Shown piece by piece: positions 18,203 to 27,270 of a DNA stretch of 64,000 bases. The notes beneath the pieces were generated by a model. That model was not told the origin of the DNA. It saw only the letters and a program-made list of their open reading frames with translations, and did not search any database. Every line of letters begins with the position of its first letter. Positions within the stretch are counted from its first letter, which is position 1. The stretch is from assembly GCA_018817425.1 (NCBI GenBank), contig JAHITX010000014.1:62001-126000 (forward strand), written 5' to 3'. Source of the stretch: Pseudomonadota bacterium. GTDB lineage: Bacteria; Desulfobacterota; Desulfobacteria; Desulfobacterales; RPRI01. The position numbers and the translations under genes are program-made.

Positions 18203-18658
18203 TTATTTTGATTCTGAACATCCCTGACCTTTTCCGGCAAGAGGAAATTTATGGGAGTAAGTATTATTTGAAATTACCATCTGGACCGCCTGATTATTTT
18301 TTATATTGATCAATATGGGACCAAGTAAATTGGCAGTCATTTCTTCCGGCTTTCCTTTGGGGATATTGGCAACCACATACAACTCAAGATCATCTGTTTT
18401 GATATCATCCCAGGACATAGCTTTTGCCGTCTCCTCTGCGTCAACTCCATAAGCAGGCATAAATATAAAAGGACTGGTTATAACAAAGGCAAGTATAGGA
18501 TCATCTACAGACTGGTACCAGAAGAAAGGAGAGTTTTCTTTATGGCGGAACATAATAAAGCGCTTGTTTTCCGGAAAGCCAAGCATACCGAAAGGCATAT
18601 GAATTATTTTATCTTTTTTTGCGTTAATTGTCCCGAATCGAGTTGTTTGTATTTTCAC
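18203..18658 (-). CDS. fliW: Flagellar assembly factor FliW
   Basis: FliW binds flagellin and antagonises CsrA, so that flagellin translation follows export. The 151-residue protein shows family segments [17 protein letters not shown] and [19 protein letters not shown]. Its start overlaps the end of csrA by 4 nt, a pairing that is conserved in many flagellated bacteria. It is the last gene of the flgN-flgK-flgL-csrA-fliW unit. Confidence 0.93.
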   Translation of the reverse strand: MKIQTTRFGTINAKKDKIIHMPFGMLGFPENKRFIMFRHKENSPFFWYQSVDDPILAFVITSPFIFMPAYGVDAEETAKAMSWDDIKTDDLELYVVANIPKGKPEEMTANLLGPILINIKNNQAVQMVISNNTYSHKFPLAGKGQGCSESK

Positions 18659-18906
18659 TTTGACTCACCATCTGGTTTAATTTTATTTAATATGGATGCA
18701 GCTATTGTAAGATCGGATTCATCTACTTCCGCAGCTTTGAGATTCTGCTCTAGTATTTTATCATATATCTCCTGACGATGAATGCTTACGGATTTTGGCG
18801 CTTCAATCCCCAGCTTGACTACAGATCCTTTGACTTCAATTATTGTAACAACAATATCATCACCGATTATAATTTTTTCATCTGCTTTTCGTGTAATTAT
18901 CAGCAT
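18655..18906 (-). CDS. csrA: Translational regulator CsrA
   Basis: CsrA binds GGA motifs in mRNA leaders and represses flagellin (hag-type) translation. The N-terminus [20 protein letters not shown] is the classical CsrA start. At 83 residues it is longer than the 61-residue E. coli protein and carries an extended C-terminus, which in FliW-containing bacteria is where FliW acts. It lies 28 nt after flgL and overlaps fliW by 4 nt. Confidence 0.95.
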   Translation of the reverse strand: MLIITRKADEKIIIGDDIVVTIIEVKGSVVKLGIEAPKSVSIHRQEIYDKILEQNLKAAEVDESDLTIAASILNKIKPDGESK

Positions 18907-18934
18907 GATTTTCCCATGGTACTTTCCTGAGTCA

Positions 18935-19801
18935 TTATTTCAAATAGTCTACAAGGCTTAATTGCATTATTTTGCTGGAAGAACTTAAAGCGGCCTGGTA
19001 AGCAACTTCCAATTCCTTAATTTTTATTATTGCGTCCGCTATATCCGCATCTTCGATAACTGAAAGCCGGTCTGTATTAACGATATCCAGATCCTGTAAT
19101 ATCTGCTCTTTAATTTCCATTCTGTTCATCTTTGAACCGATATCGGAAATCGTGTTTGTTGTGTTATTGAAATGTACGGTTAAATCATCGAGACTGCTTT
19201 GAATTCCTCCGATATTGTTGTTTAGTAAATCGTTTTTTAAATCGGTTAAATCGGCAAAGATCGTACCAAATACTTCGCTCCCATCTCTTCCCACGTTCAT
19301 AGTAGTATCCGTACCTATTTTTACGGCAAAAGATTCATTGTTTCCCAAATAGGTTCCGCTCTGGTCAAATGCCTGCGAATCTGTTTTGGTTCCTGAAAAT
19401 ATATATCTTCCACTAACTTCAGTATTGGCCAGCGATAAAATTTCGTCTATTGTATTTTGTATTGTTGTTGCTGCTGAAGCTCTTTCGGAAGCCCCTGATG
19501 TACTGGATGCCATTTGAACACACAAGGATTTTGTATCGGAGATCAAATCCTGTACGCTGGTTAATGCGCTCTCTGAGGCGGCAAGCCATGAGTTTCCCAA
19601 AGACACATTTCTTCCCAACTGGTCTATGCCGGAAATAGCGGATTTAAGTTTTAACGCCTGGGTAAGACCGACAGGGTCATCCGATAGATCCGTGATTCGT
19701 TTTCCCGAAGAAGTAATTTCATTTGCTTTGTTCATTTCTTCAGTTATCTTGCCCAGATTGTATTTAATGGAATCATATACTCCTTTGTTAGTTATCCGCA
19801 T
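18935..19801 (-). CDS. flgL: Hook-filament junction protein FlgL (HAP3)
   Basis: FlgL joins the hook-associated FlgK ring to the flagellin filament. The 288-residue protein has a flagellin-like N-terminus ([39 protein letters not shown]) and a C-terminal D0 helix ([19 protein letters not shown]). It follows flgK by 18 nt. A normal size and gene order support the call. Confidence 0.93.
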   Translation of the reverse strand: MRITNKGVYDSIKYNLGKITEEMNKANEITSSGKRITDLSDDPVGLTQALKLKSAISGIDQLGRNVSLGNSWLAASESALTSVQDLISDTKSLCVQMASSTSGASERASAATTIQNTIDEILSLANTEVSGRYIFSGTKTDSQAFDQSGTYLGNNESFAVKIGTDTTMNVGRDGSEVFGTIFADLTDLKNDLLNNNIGGIQSSLDDLTVHFNNTTNTISDIGSKMNRMEIKEQILQDLDIVNTDRLSVIEDADIADAIIKIKELEVAYQAALSSSSKIMQLSLVDYLK

Positions 19802-19819
19802 AATAATGCTTTCCTTAAT

Positions 19820-21574
19820 TTATTTCATACCAAGCAGAGTTTGCAGCATTTCATCCGCAGTGCTTATCAATTTGGCTGCGGCCGAATAAGCATGCTGAAA
19901 CTTGATAAGGTTTGTCATTTCTTCATCCAATGACACCGCCGATATACTGTCTCTGATATCGCTCATACTGCTATAAATCACCTGGTTAAAGGCTTTAGTG
20001 TTTGAGATTCCCGCTGAAACCGTTCCGATTGAACCTACCATTGAATGATAATAATCTTCCAGTGTGCTTGTAGCAGTGCCTTCCGTATTACCATTTATCC
20101 GGTCACATGTCCAGTTAGAGATCGATATGGACTGGTTTTGAATATTAGCTATAGAAATTGCATTACCGTTATCGCCGGAAGCAAAAGTACCATCATTTGC
20201 AACTGTTGCGGCTGCAATAGTATTAATATCCGAACTGATTGCATTGCTTACAGAAATATCACCAGCAGTCGAACCTGTAAAAAAAGTGTTTACACCAAGA
20301 GCAGCCAATACATTGCTTGTGTCTTCGGAAAAGGCAAATGTATAATCTTCGCTATCGGCGCTGATTTTTAAAAAGTTACCGGTAGTAATAGATGCGCTTA
20401 TATTGTCAACAGAATCAATTGCGCTTTTTAAATTTTCAAGAGTTGTTGTAGCATCTATAGTTATGGCAGTTGCACTTCCGCCTACCACGGTTCCTGAAGA
20501 ATCATAAACCCATAAGTTGAATTGGCCGGTGCTAATCTTTGAATTAAAATCAAGCCCTGAATCGATAGTAGTCAATTCTTCATTTATATCTGTGACTGCA
20601 TATGTTCCCGTTACTTCCGATAAAGCACTTAACCCGATACCCTGGCTATGCTGCTGATTTACCGCCCATACGAGTTCTTTGGACATAGAATCCAGATCCA
20701 GTTGGTATTTGGTAATGATCTCATCGCGCATAGTCAGCCAACCACCAAGTTTCCCTTTAGTTATATAGTCTGTAATATCGGTGGTTGATCCGCCTGAGCC
20801 TTGCCATTTTACATTATCTCCGTTTACACCTCCAAGGGCGAGATCGTTGTTGCTATTTCCGTTAACCAATACGCAACCTCTTGCTGTAACAACCGAAATA
20901 GTTCCGTTTTCCTGCTCAAAAGAATTAACATCTATATATTCCGATAACTGCGATAAAAGTTCATTACGCTTATCCCTTAAATCATTGGCTGCACCATCTG
21001 CCTCTATGCCTACGCTTTGAGCGTTGATTTTAGCAATTTCACTTGTAATCTGATTTACCTCGCCCAGCCCTGAACTTATGGCGTTAGTCAAATTTATTTC
21101 CATCTGATCCATACTGGAATTAACAATATTGAACTGTTCCGTAAGTTGAATGCTGTATTCGCAAATAGCAGTGCGCTCGGAAGAACCTGTCGGGTTGTTT
21201 GATATATCCTGCCATAAGTTCCAGTAATCAGATAACATAGCGCTTATGCTGGCATTCGAACTTTCGCTGAATCTCCCTTCAAGAACTTTTATATAGCTTT
21301 CCAGTTCTTCAGAAGAAGACAAATTGGAACCCTGACCCATTAGCTGGTTTTCAATAAACTGATCGGATATTCTTCTTATAGCACTTGTATTTACCCCCCG
21401 GCCAAGTTGCAGTCCGCCGACCGATGCGGGAAGTTTCGTTTCATAAATCGGGCTTTGCCTTGTATATCCTGGGGTATTAACATTTGCTACATTATGAGAA
21501 GTTACCTCAATGCCATAGCGCTGAGCAGCCAAGGCACTGTTTGCAATATCTCCTACCAAACCCAAGCTCGACAT
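19820..21574 (-). CDS. flgK: Hook-filament junction protein FlgK (HAP1)
   Basis: FlgK forms the first junction zone between hook and filament. The protein has 584 residues, with the rod/hook N-terminal motif YGIEVTSHNVANVNTPGYTR and a C-terminal helix ending in ISTADEMLQTLLGMK. The middle part is a variable surface domain rich in Thr, Ser and Asp. It starts 2 nt after flgN, its likely export chaperone gene. Confidence 0.95.
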   Translation of the reverse strand: MSSLGLVGDIANSALAAQRYGIEVTSHNVANVNTPGYTRQSPIYETKLPASVGGLQLGRGVNTSAIRRISDQFIENQLMGQGSNLSSSEELESYIKVLEGRFSESSNASISAMLSDYWNLWQDISNNPTGSSERTAICEYSIQLTEQFNIVNSSMDQMEINLTNAISSGLGEVNQITSEIAKINAQSVGIEADGAANDLRDKRNELLSQLSEYIDVNSFEQENGTISVVTARGCVLVNGNSNNDLALGGVNGDNVKWQGSGGSTTDITDYITKGKLGGWLTMRDEIITKYQLDLDSMSKELVWAVNQQHSQGIGLSALSEVTGTYAVTDINEELTTIDSGLDFNSKISTGQFNLWVYDSSGTVVGGSATAITIDATTTLENLKSAIDSVDNISASITTGNFLKISADSEDYTFAFSEDTSNVLAALGVNTFFTGSTAGDISVSNAISSDINTIAAATVANDGTFASGDNGNAISIANIQNQSISISNWTCDRINGNTEGTATSTLEDYYHSMVGSIGTVSAGISNTKAFNQVIYSSMSDIRDSISAVSLDEEMTNLIKFQHAYSAAAKLISTADEMLQTLLGMK

Positions 21575-21576
21575 TT

Positions 21577-22104
21577 TCAGACCTCCCTGCTCATAAACAT
21601 ACTGTTTCTTGACTGATTATATCTGCATCTTCCATTGTATATAACTTCCTGATGCGCCTGTCCTGTTATGAGTGATATAATTTCATCAAGGAATTGAAGC
21701 GAATGCTCAATTGTATCAGTATTTACTTTGCGCATCATATCAATCTCGCTTTTAATGTTTTGCAGCGTATAATATAATTTCTGAAATCTCGGCCTATCCT
21801 TTTCCTGTATTATTTCTGTAATAAGAGCAGGATATTGTGACCATCTGTTAAAATCGGTGACCTGTTCTGATCCGGCAAAATGCTGTATTTCCAATTCAGA
21901 ACGAATAGCGGAAAAAACTTTTTGCTCTGTGAAATTTATCTTTGCACATACGTTGGTTTTTTCTTTTGATATATCCCAAAGATTATCCAAATCCATATTT
22001 GCCAATACTTCTTTTTCCTTTTTAAAACAGGCAAGAAGCTCATCATAAAGAGATATCCCTTCATACAGGCCATTTTCAAGCAGCTCAATTATAGTATTGT
22101 CCAT
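21577..22104 (-). CDS. flgN: FlgN-type export chaperone
   Basis: A 175-residue helical protein encoded directly before flgK and flgL. The sequence (LYDELLACFKKEKEVLANMDLDNLWDISKEK) fits the FlgN family, which keeps FlgK and FlgL unfolded and guides them to the export gate. The call rests on family-like heptads and on position. It is the first gene after a sigma-28-type promoter at 22126-22152. Confidence 0.8.
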   Translation of the reverse strand: MDNTIIELLENGLYEGISLYDELLACFKKEKEVLANMDLDNLWDISKEKTNVCAKINFTEQKVFSAIRSELEIQHFAGSEQVTDFNRWSQYPALITEIIQEKDRPRFQKLYYTLQNIKSEIDMMRKVNTDTIEHSLQFLDEIISLITGQAHQEVIYNGRCRYNQSRNSMFMSREV

Positions 22105-22125
22105 AAAGCAAATTCTCCAAATTGG

Positions 22126-22152
22126 TTATCGGCAAATCCAGTTTTTTTCTTA
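22126..22152 (-). promoter_or_regulatory. Sigma-28 (FliA) promoter for flgN-flgKL-csrA-fliW
   Basis: On the minus strand a TAAG -35 core, a 15-nt spacer and a perfect GCCGATAA -10 element (22133-22126) match the flagellar sigma-28 consensus. The -10 element ends 22 nt before the flgN start. This places the hook-associated proteins and the CsrA/FliW switch in the late class, driven by FliA (encoded at 30158-30925). Confidence 0.8.
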
Positions 22153-22254
22153 ACAACCTATCTTTATAAAAAGTTATAACTTACAGTATTTATATTATAA
22201 TAATGTATGTTCTTTCCTGGCTCAAACAGCCGGAAGCAAAAATCTCAAAATTTT

Positions 22255-22533
22255 TTATTTTCTATCCATAAGCTGCGCAAAAAGCATGTCTGCAAGACCC
22301 ATCCCACCGCTATCTGCCATCTGTTCACTTAATTTTTCATCAAACATTGCATAAAGCATATTGCTCTCATGGCTCTTTCCTACTGTGCCTGATTCTGTTG
22401 CGCTGGATCTCATTGTCTTTAACATATAAGTCAGAAAAATCGATTCGAAGTCCTGGCATGTTTTTTTAAGTTTTTCCGGTGAATTTTTTTGAATATCTGT
22501 TGAAACAGGAGCCTGCATAATGTCTTTAATCAT
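22255..22533 (-). CDS. flgJ: Rod-binding protein FlgJ (N-domain only)
   Basis: A 92-residue protein that matches only the FlgJ N-terminal rod-capping domain (CQDFESIFLTYMLKTMRSSA). The muramidase domain found in gamma-proteobacterial FlgJ is absent, as in other Desulfobacterota, so another peptidoglycan hydrolase must open the wall for the rod. It follows flgI by 15 nt and ends the flgF-G-A-H-I-J unit. Confidence 0.88.
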   Translation of the reverse strand: MIKDIMQAPVSTDIQKNSPEKLKKTCQDFESIFLTYMLKTMRSSATESGTVGKSHESNMLYAMFDEKLSEQMADSGGMGLADMLFAQLMDRK

Positions 22534-22548
22534 ATCTCTTTACTCCTT

Positions 22549-23724
22549 TTAAATAATTTCCAGTTCAGCCTGAAGCGCTCCTGCTGCTTTGATTGTCTGA
22601 AGGATAGTAATAAGATCTCTTGGCGTAACCCCGATAGCATTAAGAGCACGGACCAGTTCGCCAACAGTTTTTCCACTATTTATTAATACCAGGCTTGTTT
22701 TTTCTTCATCCGCGTTTATTTCAGTATCCGGACTGACAACCGTTGCCCCACCTGGCGCAACTACCGTTCCGTTTGGCATCTGTGCAGGCGCCGCGTTTGC
22801 AGAACGTGATACCCCAAACGGCAGAGGTTGCGAAACTTCTTTTGTCTCTTTTATTTGTATATTCAAGTTACCATGAGCAACAGCAACAATTGAAATTGTG
22901 ACGTTTTCTCCAATAACAACAGTGCCTGTTTTCTCGTTCACTATTACTTTGGCAACATTATCGGGCTTAACATCAAGATTGCCAAGTTTAGCAATCAAGC
23001 CGACAACATCATTTTGGTATGCTTCGGGAACCTTGATTTTAAGAGTGCCCGAATCTAACGGTTTAGCCAGATCTTCTCCGAATTGCGCCTTAATTACATC
23101 TGCAACCCTTGTTGCGGTTTCAAAATCGGGATTATTTAACATAAGAGTTAGATTGTTTCTATTCTCAAGCGACACCAGAACCTCTTTTTCAACTGTTGCA
23201 CCATTTACTATTCGTCCAACTGTAGGATGATTCTTTGTTACACCCCCACCAGCTTCTCCTCCTGAGCTGAAGCCGCCAACAACAATAGGCCCCTGAGCAA
23301 GCGCATATACTTTGCCGTCAACACCTTTTAAAGGGGTAAGCAAAAGTGTCCCGCCCAGAAGGCTTTTGGCATCACCAATAGATGAAACCGTCACATCCAA
23401 ATCTTTACCGATCCTGGCAAACGGCGGCAGTTCAGTGCTTACCATCACAGCCGCAACATTGTTTACTTTCATATCATCCTGGCTCACATGTATTCCCATC
23501 TTTTCAAGCATGTTGGCAAGAGCCTGAATTGTAAAGGTAGTGCCGCTCTTATCGCCGCTGCCGTTAAGACCGATAATCAAACCATAACCAAAAAGCTGGT
23601 TTGAACGGATTCCTTTAATAGAAGACAAATCTTTTATACGGGCAGAAAATCCCCTTGAAGGAATAAACAAGCACAGTAATAATACCAGCAGAAATGCTAT
23701 CTTAAAACGGCCATACATAATCAA
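22549..23724 (-). CDS. flgI: Flagellar P-ring protein FlgI
   Basis: FlgI builds the periplasmic P-ring around the rod. The protein has about 390 residues with an N-terminal signal peptide (FKIAFLLVLLLCLFIPSRGFSA), then RIKDLSSIKGIRSNQLFGYG and LIIGLNGSGDKSGTTFT, both family signatures. The C-terminus (TPRDLITILQTIKAAGALQAELEII) is also typical. It overlaps flgH by about 20 nt; the ATG at 23718 is an equally good start. Confidence 0.95.
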   Translation of the reverse strand: MIMYGRFKIAFLLVLLLCLFIPSRGFSARIKDLSSIKGIRSNQLFGYGLIIGLNGSGDKSGTTFTIQALANMLEKMGIHVSQDDMKVNNVAAVMVSTELPPFARIGKDLDVTVSSIGDAKSLLGGTLLLTPLKGVDGKVYALAQGPIVVGGFSSGGEAGGGVTKNHPTVGRIVNGATVEKEVLVSLENRNNLTLMLNNPDFETATRVADVIKAQFGEDLAKPLDSGTLKIKVPEAYQNDVVGLIAKLGNLDVKPDNVAKVIVNEKTGTVVIGENVTISIVAVAHGNLNIQIKETKEVSQPLPFGVSRSANAAPAQMPNGTVVAPGGATVVSPDTEINADEEKTSLVLINSGKTVGELVRALNAIGVTPRDLITILQTIKAAGALQAELEII

Positions 23725-24418
23725 TAACCCCCATCAGCCATCCAGGCCTTTGCTTATCCGCTACCGGGCCATTCCCGGAATAAGAGATTTTAGCATCGGC
23801 AACATAAGCTGAAGAAACCTCGTTTGCTGTGCTGATATCTTCGGATCTTACTATTCCGGATAGTGTAATATATTGAGTTTCATTGTTTACTTTTACTTCC
23901 CGCTTGCCATTTATAAATAAATTGCCGTTTGGAAAAACCTTTAAAACTACAGCAGATACATATGCTTTGACATGGCCGTCTCTGTTGCTGGAACCTTTTC
24001 CGTCAAATTTTGTGCCAAAAGTTGCATTTATCAGATCATCGCTTCCCGGATTCTGGGCAAGCCGCGGATTTTTTTCAGCCAGAGCCTTCATATAACCTAA
24101 GAATTCCAGTTTTGCGTTCGCAGAAGATGATCTGCTGGAACTAGTGCTGGCACTGAGGTTTGCCTCAGGATCTTCAACAATTCTTACAATAACAATATCA
24201 CCTACCCGCCGCGCTCTTCTGTCAGGGAAAAGTAATGACCCTTCCGATTCAGACCACAAAGATCCTTCTGATACTTGTGGCGGCTGATAAGCATAGGGGA
24301 GCTTGTCAGGACTTTTTATTTCAACCTTTGCAGCCTGTTTAATGTATTGAGAACCAGCCGAACAACCGGTAATCAAACCAAGCAAAATGCATAATGTTGC
24401 AATGTTTTTATAAATCAT
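23702..24418 (-). CDS. flgH: Flagellar L-ring lipoprotein FlgH
   Basis: FlgH forms the outer-membrane L-ring. The 238-residue precursor has a lipoprotein signal with lipobox ITGC (Cys about residue 19), then SLWSESEGSLLFPDRRARRVGDIV, which is the family hallmark, and VKVNNETQYITLSGIVR near the C-terminus. It follows flgA by 7 nt and overlaps flgI. Confidence 0.95.
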   Translation of the reverse strand: MIYKNIATLCILLGLITGCSAGSQYIKQAAKVEIKSPDKLPYAYQPPQVSEGSLWSESEGSLLFPDRRARRVGDIVIVRIVEDPEANLSASTSSSRSSSANAKLEFLGYMKALAEKNPRLAQNPGSDDLINATFGTKFDGKGSSNRDGHVKAYVSAVVLKVFPNGNLFINGKREVKVNNETQYITLSGIVRSEDISTANEVSSAYVADAKISYSGNGPVADKQRPGWLMGVIDYVWPF

Positions 24419-24425
24419 TTTTCCC

Positions 24426-25181
24426 TCAAAAATTTACAGTAACGATAGAGCCGTTAATAACCTTTGCATAAACGCTCTTTTTGCTCATCGCATTCTGAAC
24501 TCTGATATAATCACCCTTATAACCTTTTTCCAGAATTCTTCCGGGTGCTGTTACTTTTATGCTTCCATGCTCCGCAAGTATTGTAACCATATCTCCCTTG
24601 CTGACAATCGGTGTTTTCTTCAGCATCCAATCTTTAAGGCAAGCATTTTCACTTATATCGTGCTTGGCCATAAGACCGATTGCCTGATCTATATCTTTGA
24701 AAGTATCTGATTTAAGACGGGATATGTTTATTCTTTCAAGGTGTATATCTTCTTCAGCAATAATGTCTCCCTTATTTAAATTACTAGAAGCGCACACAAC
24801 AGAATCGAACACATCAACCCAGCCCGAAAGTTTAACTTCCGTTTTTGGTATGTCATCCACACTGACAATGGCAATCAATCGCACATATCCTTTAAGTTCT
24901 TCACTACCTTTCTTGAATAAGTTCAAAGATACTTTTCCGGCTGGCAGCGCTTTGTTGCCGCTTACAGTGAATCTGGACAAAAGAATATCGTCATTTGGTT
25001 TTTTAAGGTGGGAACTGATAAACTTATTATAAGCTTTCCTGAATACGGCTTCGGATATAGTCTGGCTGGAATCATTAGAGATCTTTGCCCCCCGGTGATT
25101 GCCATTTGACCCGGCTTCAGAAATTGCTCCAAAAGCCAAAAGACATATAATGATAATGGTTGCGCGAACAAAGCTGTTCAT
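24426..25181 (-). CDS. flgA: P-ring assembly chaperone FlgA
   Basis: FlgA is a periplasmic chaperone for FlgI. The 251-residue protein starts with a signal peptide (VRATIIIICLLAFGAISEAG). The C-terminal SAF-domain region is clear: NLNKGDIIAEEDIHLE, IGLMAKHDISENACL and GDMVTILAEHGSIKVTAPG. It is located between flgG and flgH, 5 nt after flgG, which is the common order. Confidence 0.9.
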   Translation of the reverse strand: MNSFVRATIIIICLLAFGAISEAGSNGNHRGAKISNDSSQTISEAVFRKAYNKFISSHLKKPNDDILLSRFTVSGNKALPAGKVSLNLFKKGSEELKGYVRLIAIVSVDDIPKTEVKLSGWVDVFDSVVCASSNLNKGDIIAEEDIHLERINISRLKSDTFKDIDQAIGLMAKHDISENACLKDWMLKKTPIVSKGDMVTILAEHGSIKVTAPGRILEKGYKGDYIRVQNAMSKKSVYAKVINGSIVTVNF

Positions 25182-25186
25182 TATAA

Positions 25187-25969
25187 CTACCTCTTGATGT
25201 TGTTTGCCATCTGCAGCATATTGTCTGCAGTTTGAATCGATTTACTGGACACCTCATAAGCTCTCTGGGCCATAATCATAGCCACCATTTCTTCTACTAC
25301 ATCCACATTCGACATCTCTATAAACCCTTGCGCGATTGTGCCCAATCCTTCCGAACCCGGGGTACCTGATATAGCTTCACCGGAGGCATCGGTTTTTCCA
25401 TAAAGATTATGTCCCTTGCTGAAAAGACCAGCCGGATTCGCAAAAGAATATAACTCAATCACTCCAACTACATTTCCTGTTCCGGAGGAGTCAAAAGTAG
25501 TCACCGTTCCGGTCCCGTCAATACTTATTGATATGGCATCGGTAGGGATTGACATTGCAGGCTGTAATTTTTCTCCGTTAGAAGTGCAAACGTTTCCGTC
25601 CTTATCCATTTTGAAATTGCCTGCCCTGGTATAAACTTCTTCGTCATTACTTATAACTTTGAAAAACCCTTTCCCTTCTATGGCCATGTCCAGTTCATTT
25701 TTTGATTCCTTGAAATCCCCCTGTATAAACATTTTTTGAACACTGACCGGCATTGTTCCCATACCGACCTGGATGCCTCCTGGGATCTGATCTCCGGAAG
25801 CAGTTGTTGATCCGCCCTGACTCATAGTCTGATACATAAGATCCTGAAAATCAGGTCTGCTTTTCTTGAACCCTACGGTATTAACGTTGGCAAGATTATT
25901 TGAAATAACATCAATCATCATTTTCTGTGCATCCATTCCGGATGCAGCCGACCACATTCCCCTTAACAT
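25187..25969 (-). CDS. flgG: Distal rod protein FlgG
   Basis: FlgG forms the distal rod. The 260-residue protein has the rod/hook N-terminal motif VISNNLANVNTVGFKKSRP and a C-terminus EEMVAMIMAQRAYEVSSKSI that is diagnostic for FlgG. The length (about 260) is the usual one. It lies 17 nt after flgF in the sigma-54-driven unit. Confidence 0.96.
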   Translation of the reverse strand: MLRGMWSAASGMDAQKMMIDVISNNLANVNTVGFKKSRPDFQDLMYQTMSQGGSTTASGDQIPGGIQVGMGTMPVSVQKMFIQGDFKESKNELDMAIEGKGFFKVISNDEEVYTRAGNFKMDKDGNVCTSNGEKLQPAMSIPTDAISISIDGTGTVTTFDSSGTGNVVGVIELYSFANPAGLFSKGHNLYGKTDASGEAISGTPGSEGLGTIAQGFIEMSNVDVVEEMVAMIMAQRAYEVSSKSIQTADNMLQMANNIKR

Positions 25970-25986
25970 AAATACCCCCTGTTTAT

Positions 25987-26667
25987 TTAAAGCAATTCAG
26001 AATCATTGACCATTTTGCCTGTTGTCTCATCAGTGCTTTGAATTGCTTTTTGAATGGATTCATAAGTTCTGAAGGTTTCTACCATCCTTACCATCTCTTC
26101 AGTCACATTAACATTTGATTTCTCTATATAACCTTGCTTGAGACTGGCTTTCTCCGCACTTTTAATATCTTTTTCGTTTCCTGTATAAATAAAATAATTC
26201 ATCCCTTCTTTTTTCAGAAGTTTTGAATCCTTAATATCAACTATAAATATTTTATCACCAGGGCTGCCGTCTTCGATAATTCGGCCATCTCCCCCGATGG
26301 CAATATCTCTTCCGGTTATAGTTATAGGGCCATTCTCTCCCAAGACCTGATCCCCGTTGCGGTTAACCAGCATCCCGTCTTTGTTAAGACCAAAAGATCC
26401 ATCTCTTGAATATTTAATGCCGTTAGGCGTCTGGATCTTGAAAAAACCCTGATTCTCCAATGCAACATCTAATGAATTACCTGTGTAAACAACAGGGCCT
26501 GAAGATAAATCGATTGCAGATATGTTCTTGGAAAGATTTTGATCAAAAGATACAATATCCTGCTTAAACGCATTTGTATTTATATTGGCAAGATTGTTTG
26601 AAAGAGTATCAAATCTGATTTGCTGTATTAAAGAACCTCCAACCAAATTATAATTACTTGATATCAT
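25987..26667 (-). CDS. flgF: Proximal rod protein FlgF
   Basis: A 226-residue rod protein with TLSNNLANINTNAFKQDI at the N-terminus and EEMVRMVETFRTYESIQKAI at the C-terminus. It is shorter than FlgG and is encoded directly before it, so FlgF is the likely identity. It is the first gene after the sigma-54-type promoter at 26754-26768. Confidence 0.92.
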   Translation of the reverse strand: MISSNYNLVGGSLIQQIRFDTLSNNLANINTNAFKQDIVSFDQNLSKNISAIDLSSGPVVYTGNSLDVALENQGFFKIQTPNGIKYSRDGSFGLNKDGMLVNRNGDQVLGENGPITITGRDIAIGGDGRIIEDGSPGDKIFIVDIKDSKLLKKEGMNYFIYTGNEKDIKSAEKASLKQGYIEKSNVNVTEEMVRMVETFRTYESIQKAIQSTDETTGKMVNDSELL

Positions 26668-26991
26668 TTTTCACTCCACTCCCATTTGTTCCAACCGCAA
26701 AAAGTCTTTTTGCCTGTTTATCATTACTCGAAAGAATTTATTTAATATTAAAAGCAATATCGGTGCCAGAAACATATTGCATCAGGAATATAGTGTTTAT
26801 TTTTTTGTGAAAATACTTGGTTATTATAAGTAAAAAAACAGGAAGCAGGAAGACATACAACTATGCTGATAATATACGAATTATGTATTTTAAAGTGTTT
26901 ATGCTTGTTTACCAAATATCAATGACAGGTCGGGTAGTGAAAAAAGATAATAGAGATTAAGCTGTACCCCGTACAACAGGGAATATTTTTC
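26668..26991. other. Intergenic region between flhX and flgF
   Basis: This gap of 324 nt contains the flgF sigma-54 promoter and its leader. The part near flhX (26800-26990) is AT-rich and shows no gene, RNA or strong hairpin that I could identify. It separates the flhA-to-flhX transcription run from the rod and ring operon. Confidence 0.5.
26754..26768 (-). promoter_or_regulatory. Sigma-54 promoter of the flgF-G-A-H-I-J operon
   Basis: The minus strand reads TGGCACCGATATTGC, a perfect -24/-12 sigma-54 element (TGGCAC, 5 nt, TTGC). It lies 87 nt before the flgF start. Transcription should therefore need RpoN and a flagellar enhancer-binding protein, neither of which is encoded in this window. 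Confidence 0.85.
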
Positions 26992-27270
26992 CTACCCTGA
27001 TAATTTTTTACCGCTTAGTGAATAGACAAATGCAAGGATTTCCGCTACAATCATATATAATTCAGGCGGAATTTCCTGATCCGGTTTAAGTTGTGATAAC
27101 ATCTCAACAAGATCAGGGTCATTGTGAATATGGATATCATTTTCTTTTGCAATCTGGATGATTTTTTCCGCAAGCTTTCCCTTGCCTGTTGCTATAATAC
27201 GCGGCGCTTTCTCACGATCGGGAGTATATCTTAATGCAACTGCTTTATCGGATTCATTACTTGAAGACAT
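26992..27270 (-). CDS. FlhX/FhlB: stand-alone FlhB C-terminal-domain protein
   Basis: This 92-residue protein is a copy of the cytoplasmic C-terminal part of FlhB (APRIIATGKGKLAEKIIQIAKE, then ELYMIVAEILAFVYSLSGKK). It begins just after where the autocleavage site of FlhB would be, and no NPTH is present. Such paralogues can take part in export-gate specificity switching. Its start directly follows the stop of the FliK-like gene at 27271, as in the Bacillus ylqG-ylqH pair. Confidence 0.85.
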   Translation of the reverse strand: MSSSNESDKAVALRYTPDREKAPRIIATGKGKLAEKIIQIAKENDIHIHNDPDLVEMLSQLKPDQEIPPELYMIVAEILAFVYSLSGKKLSG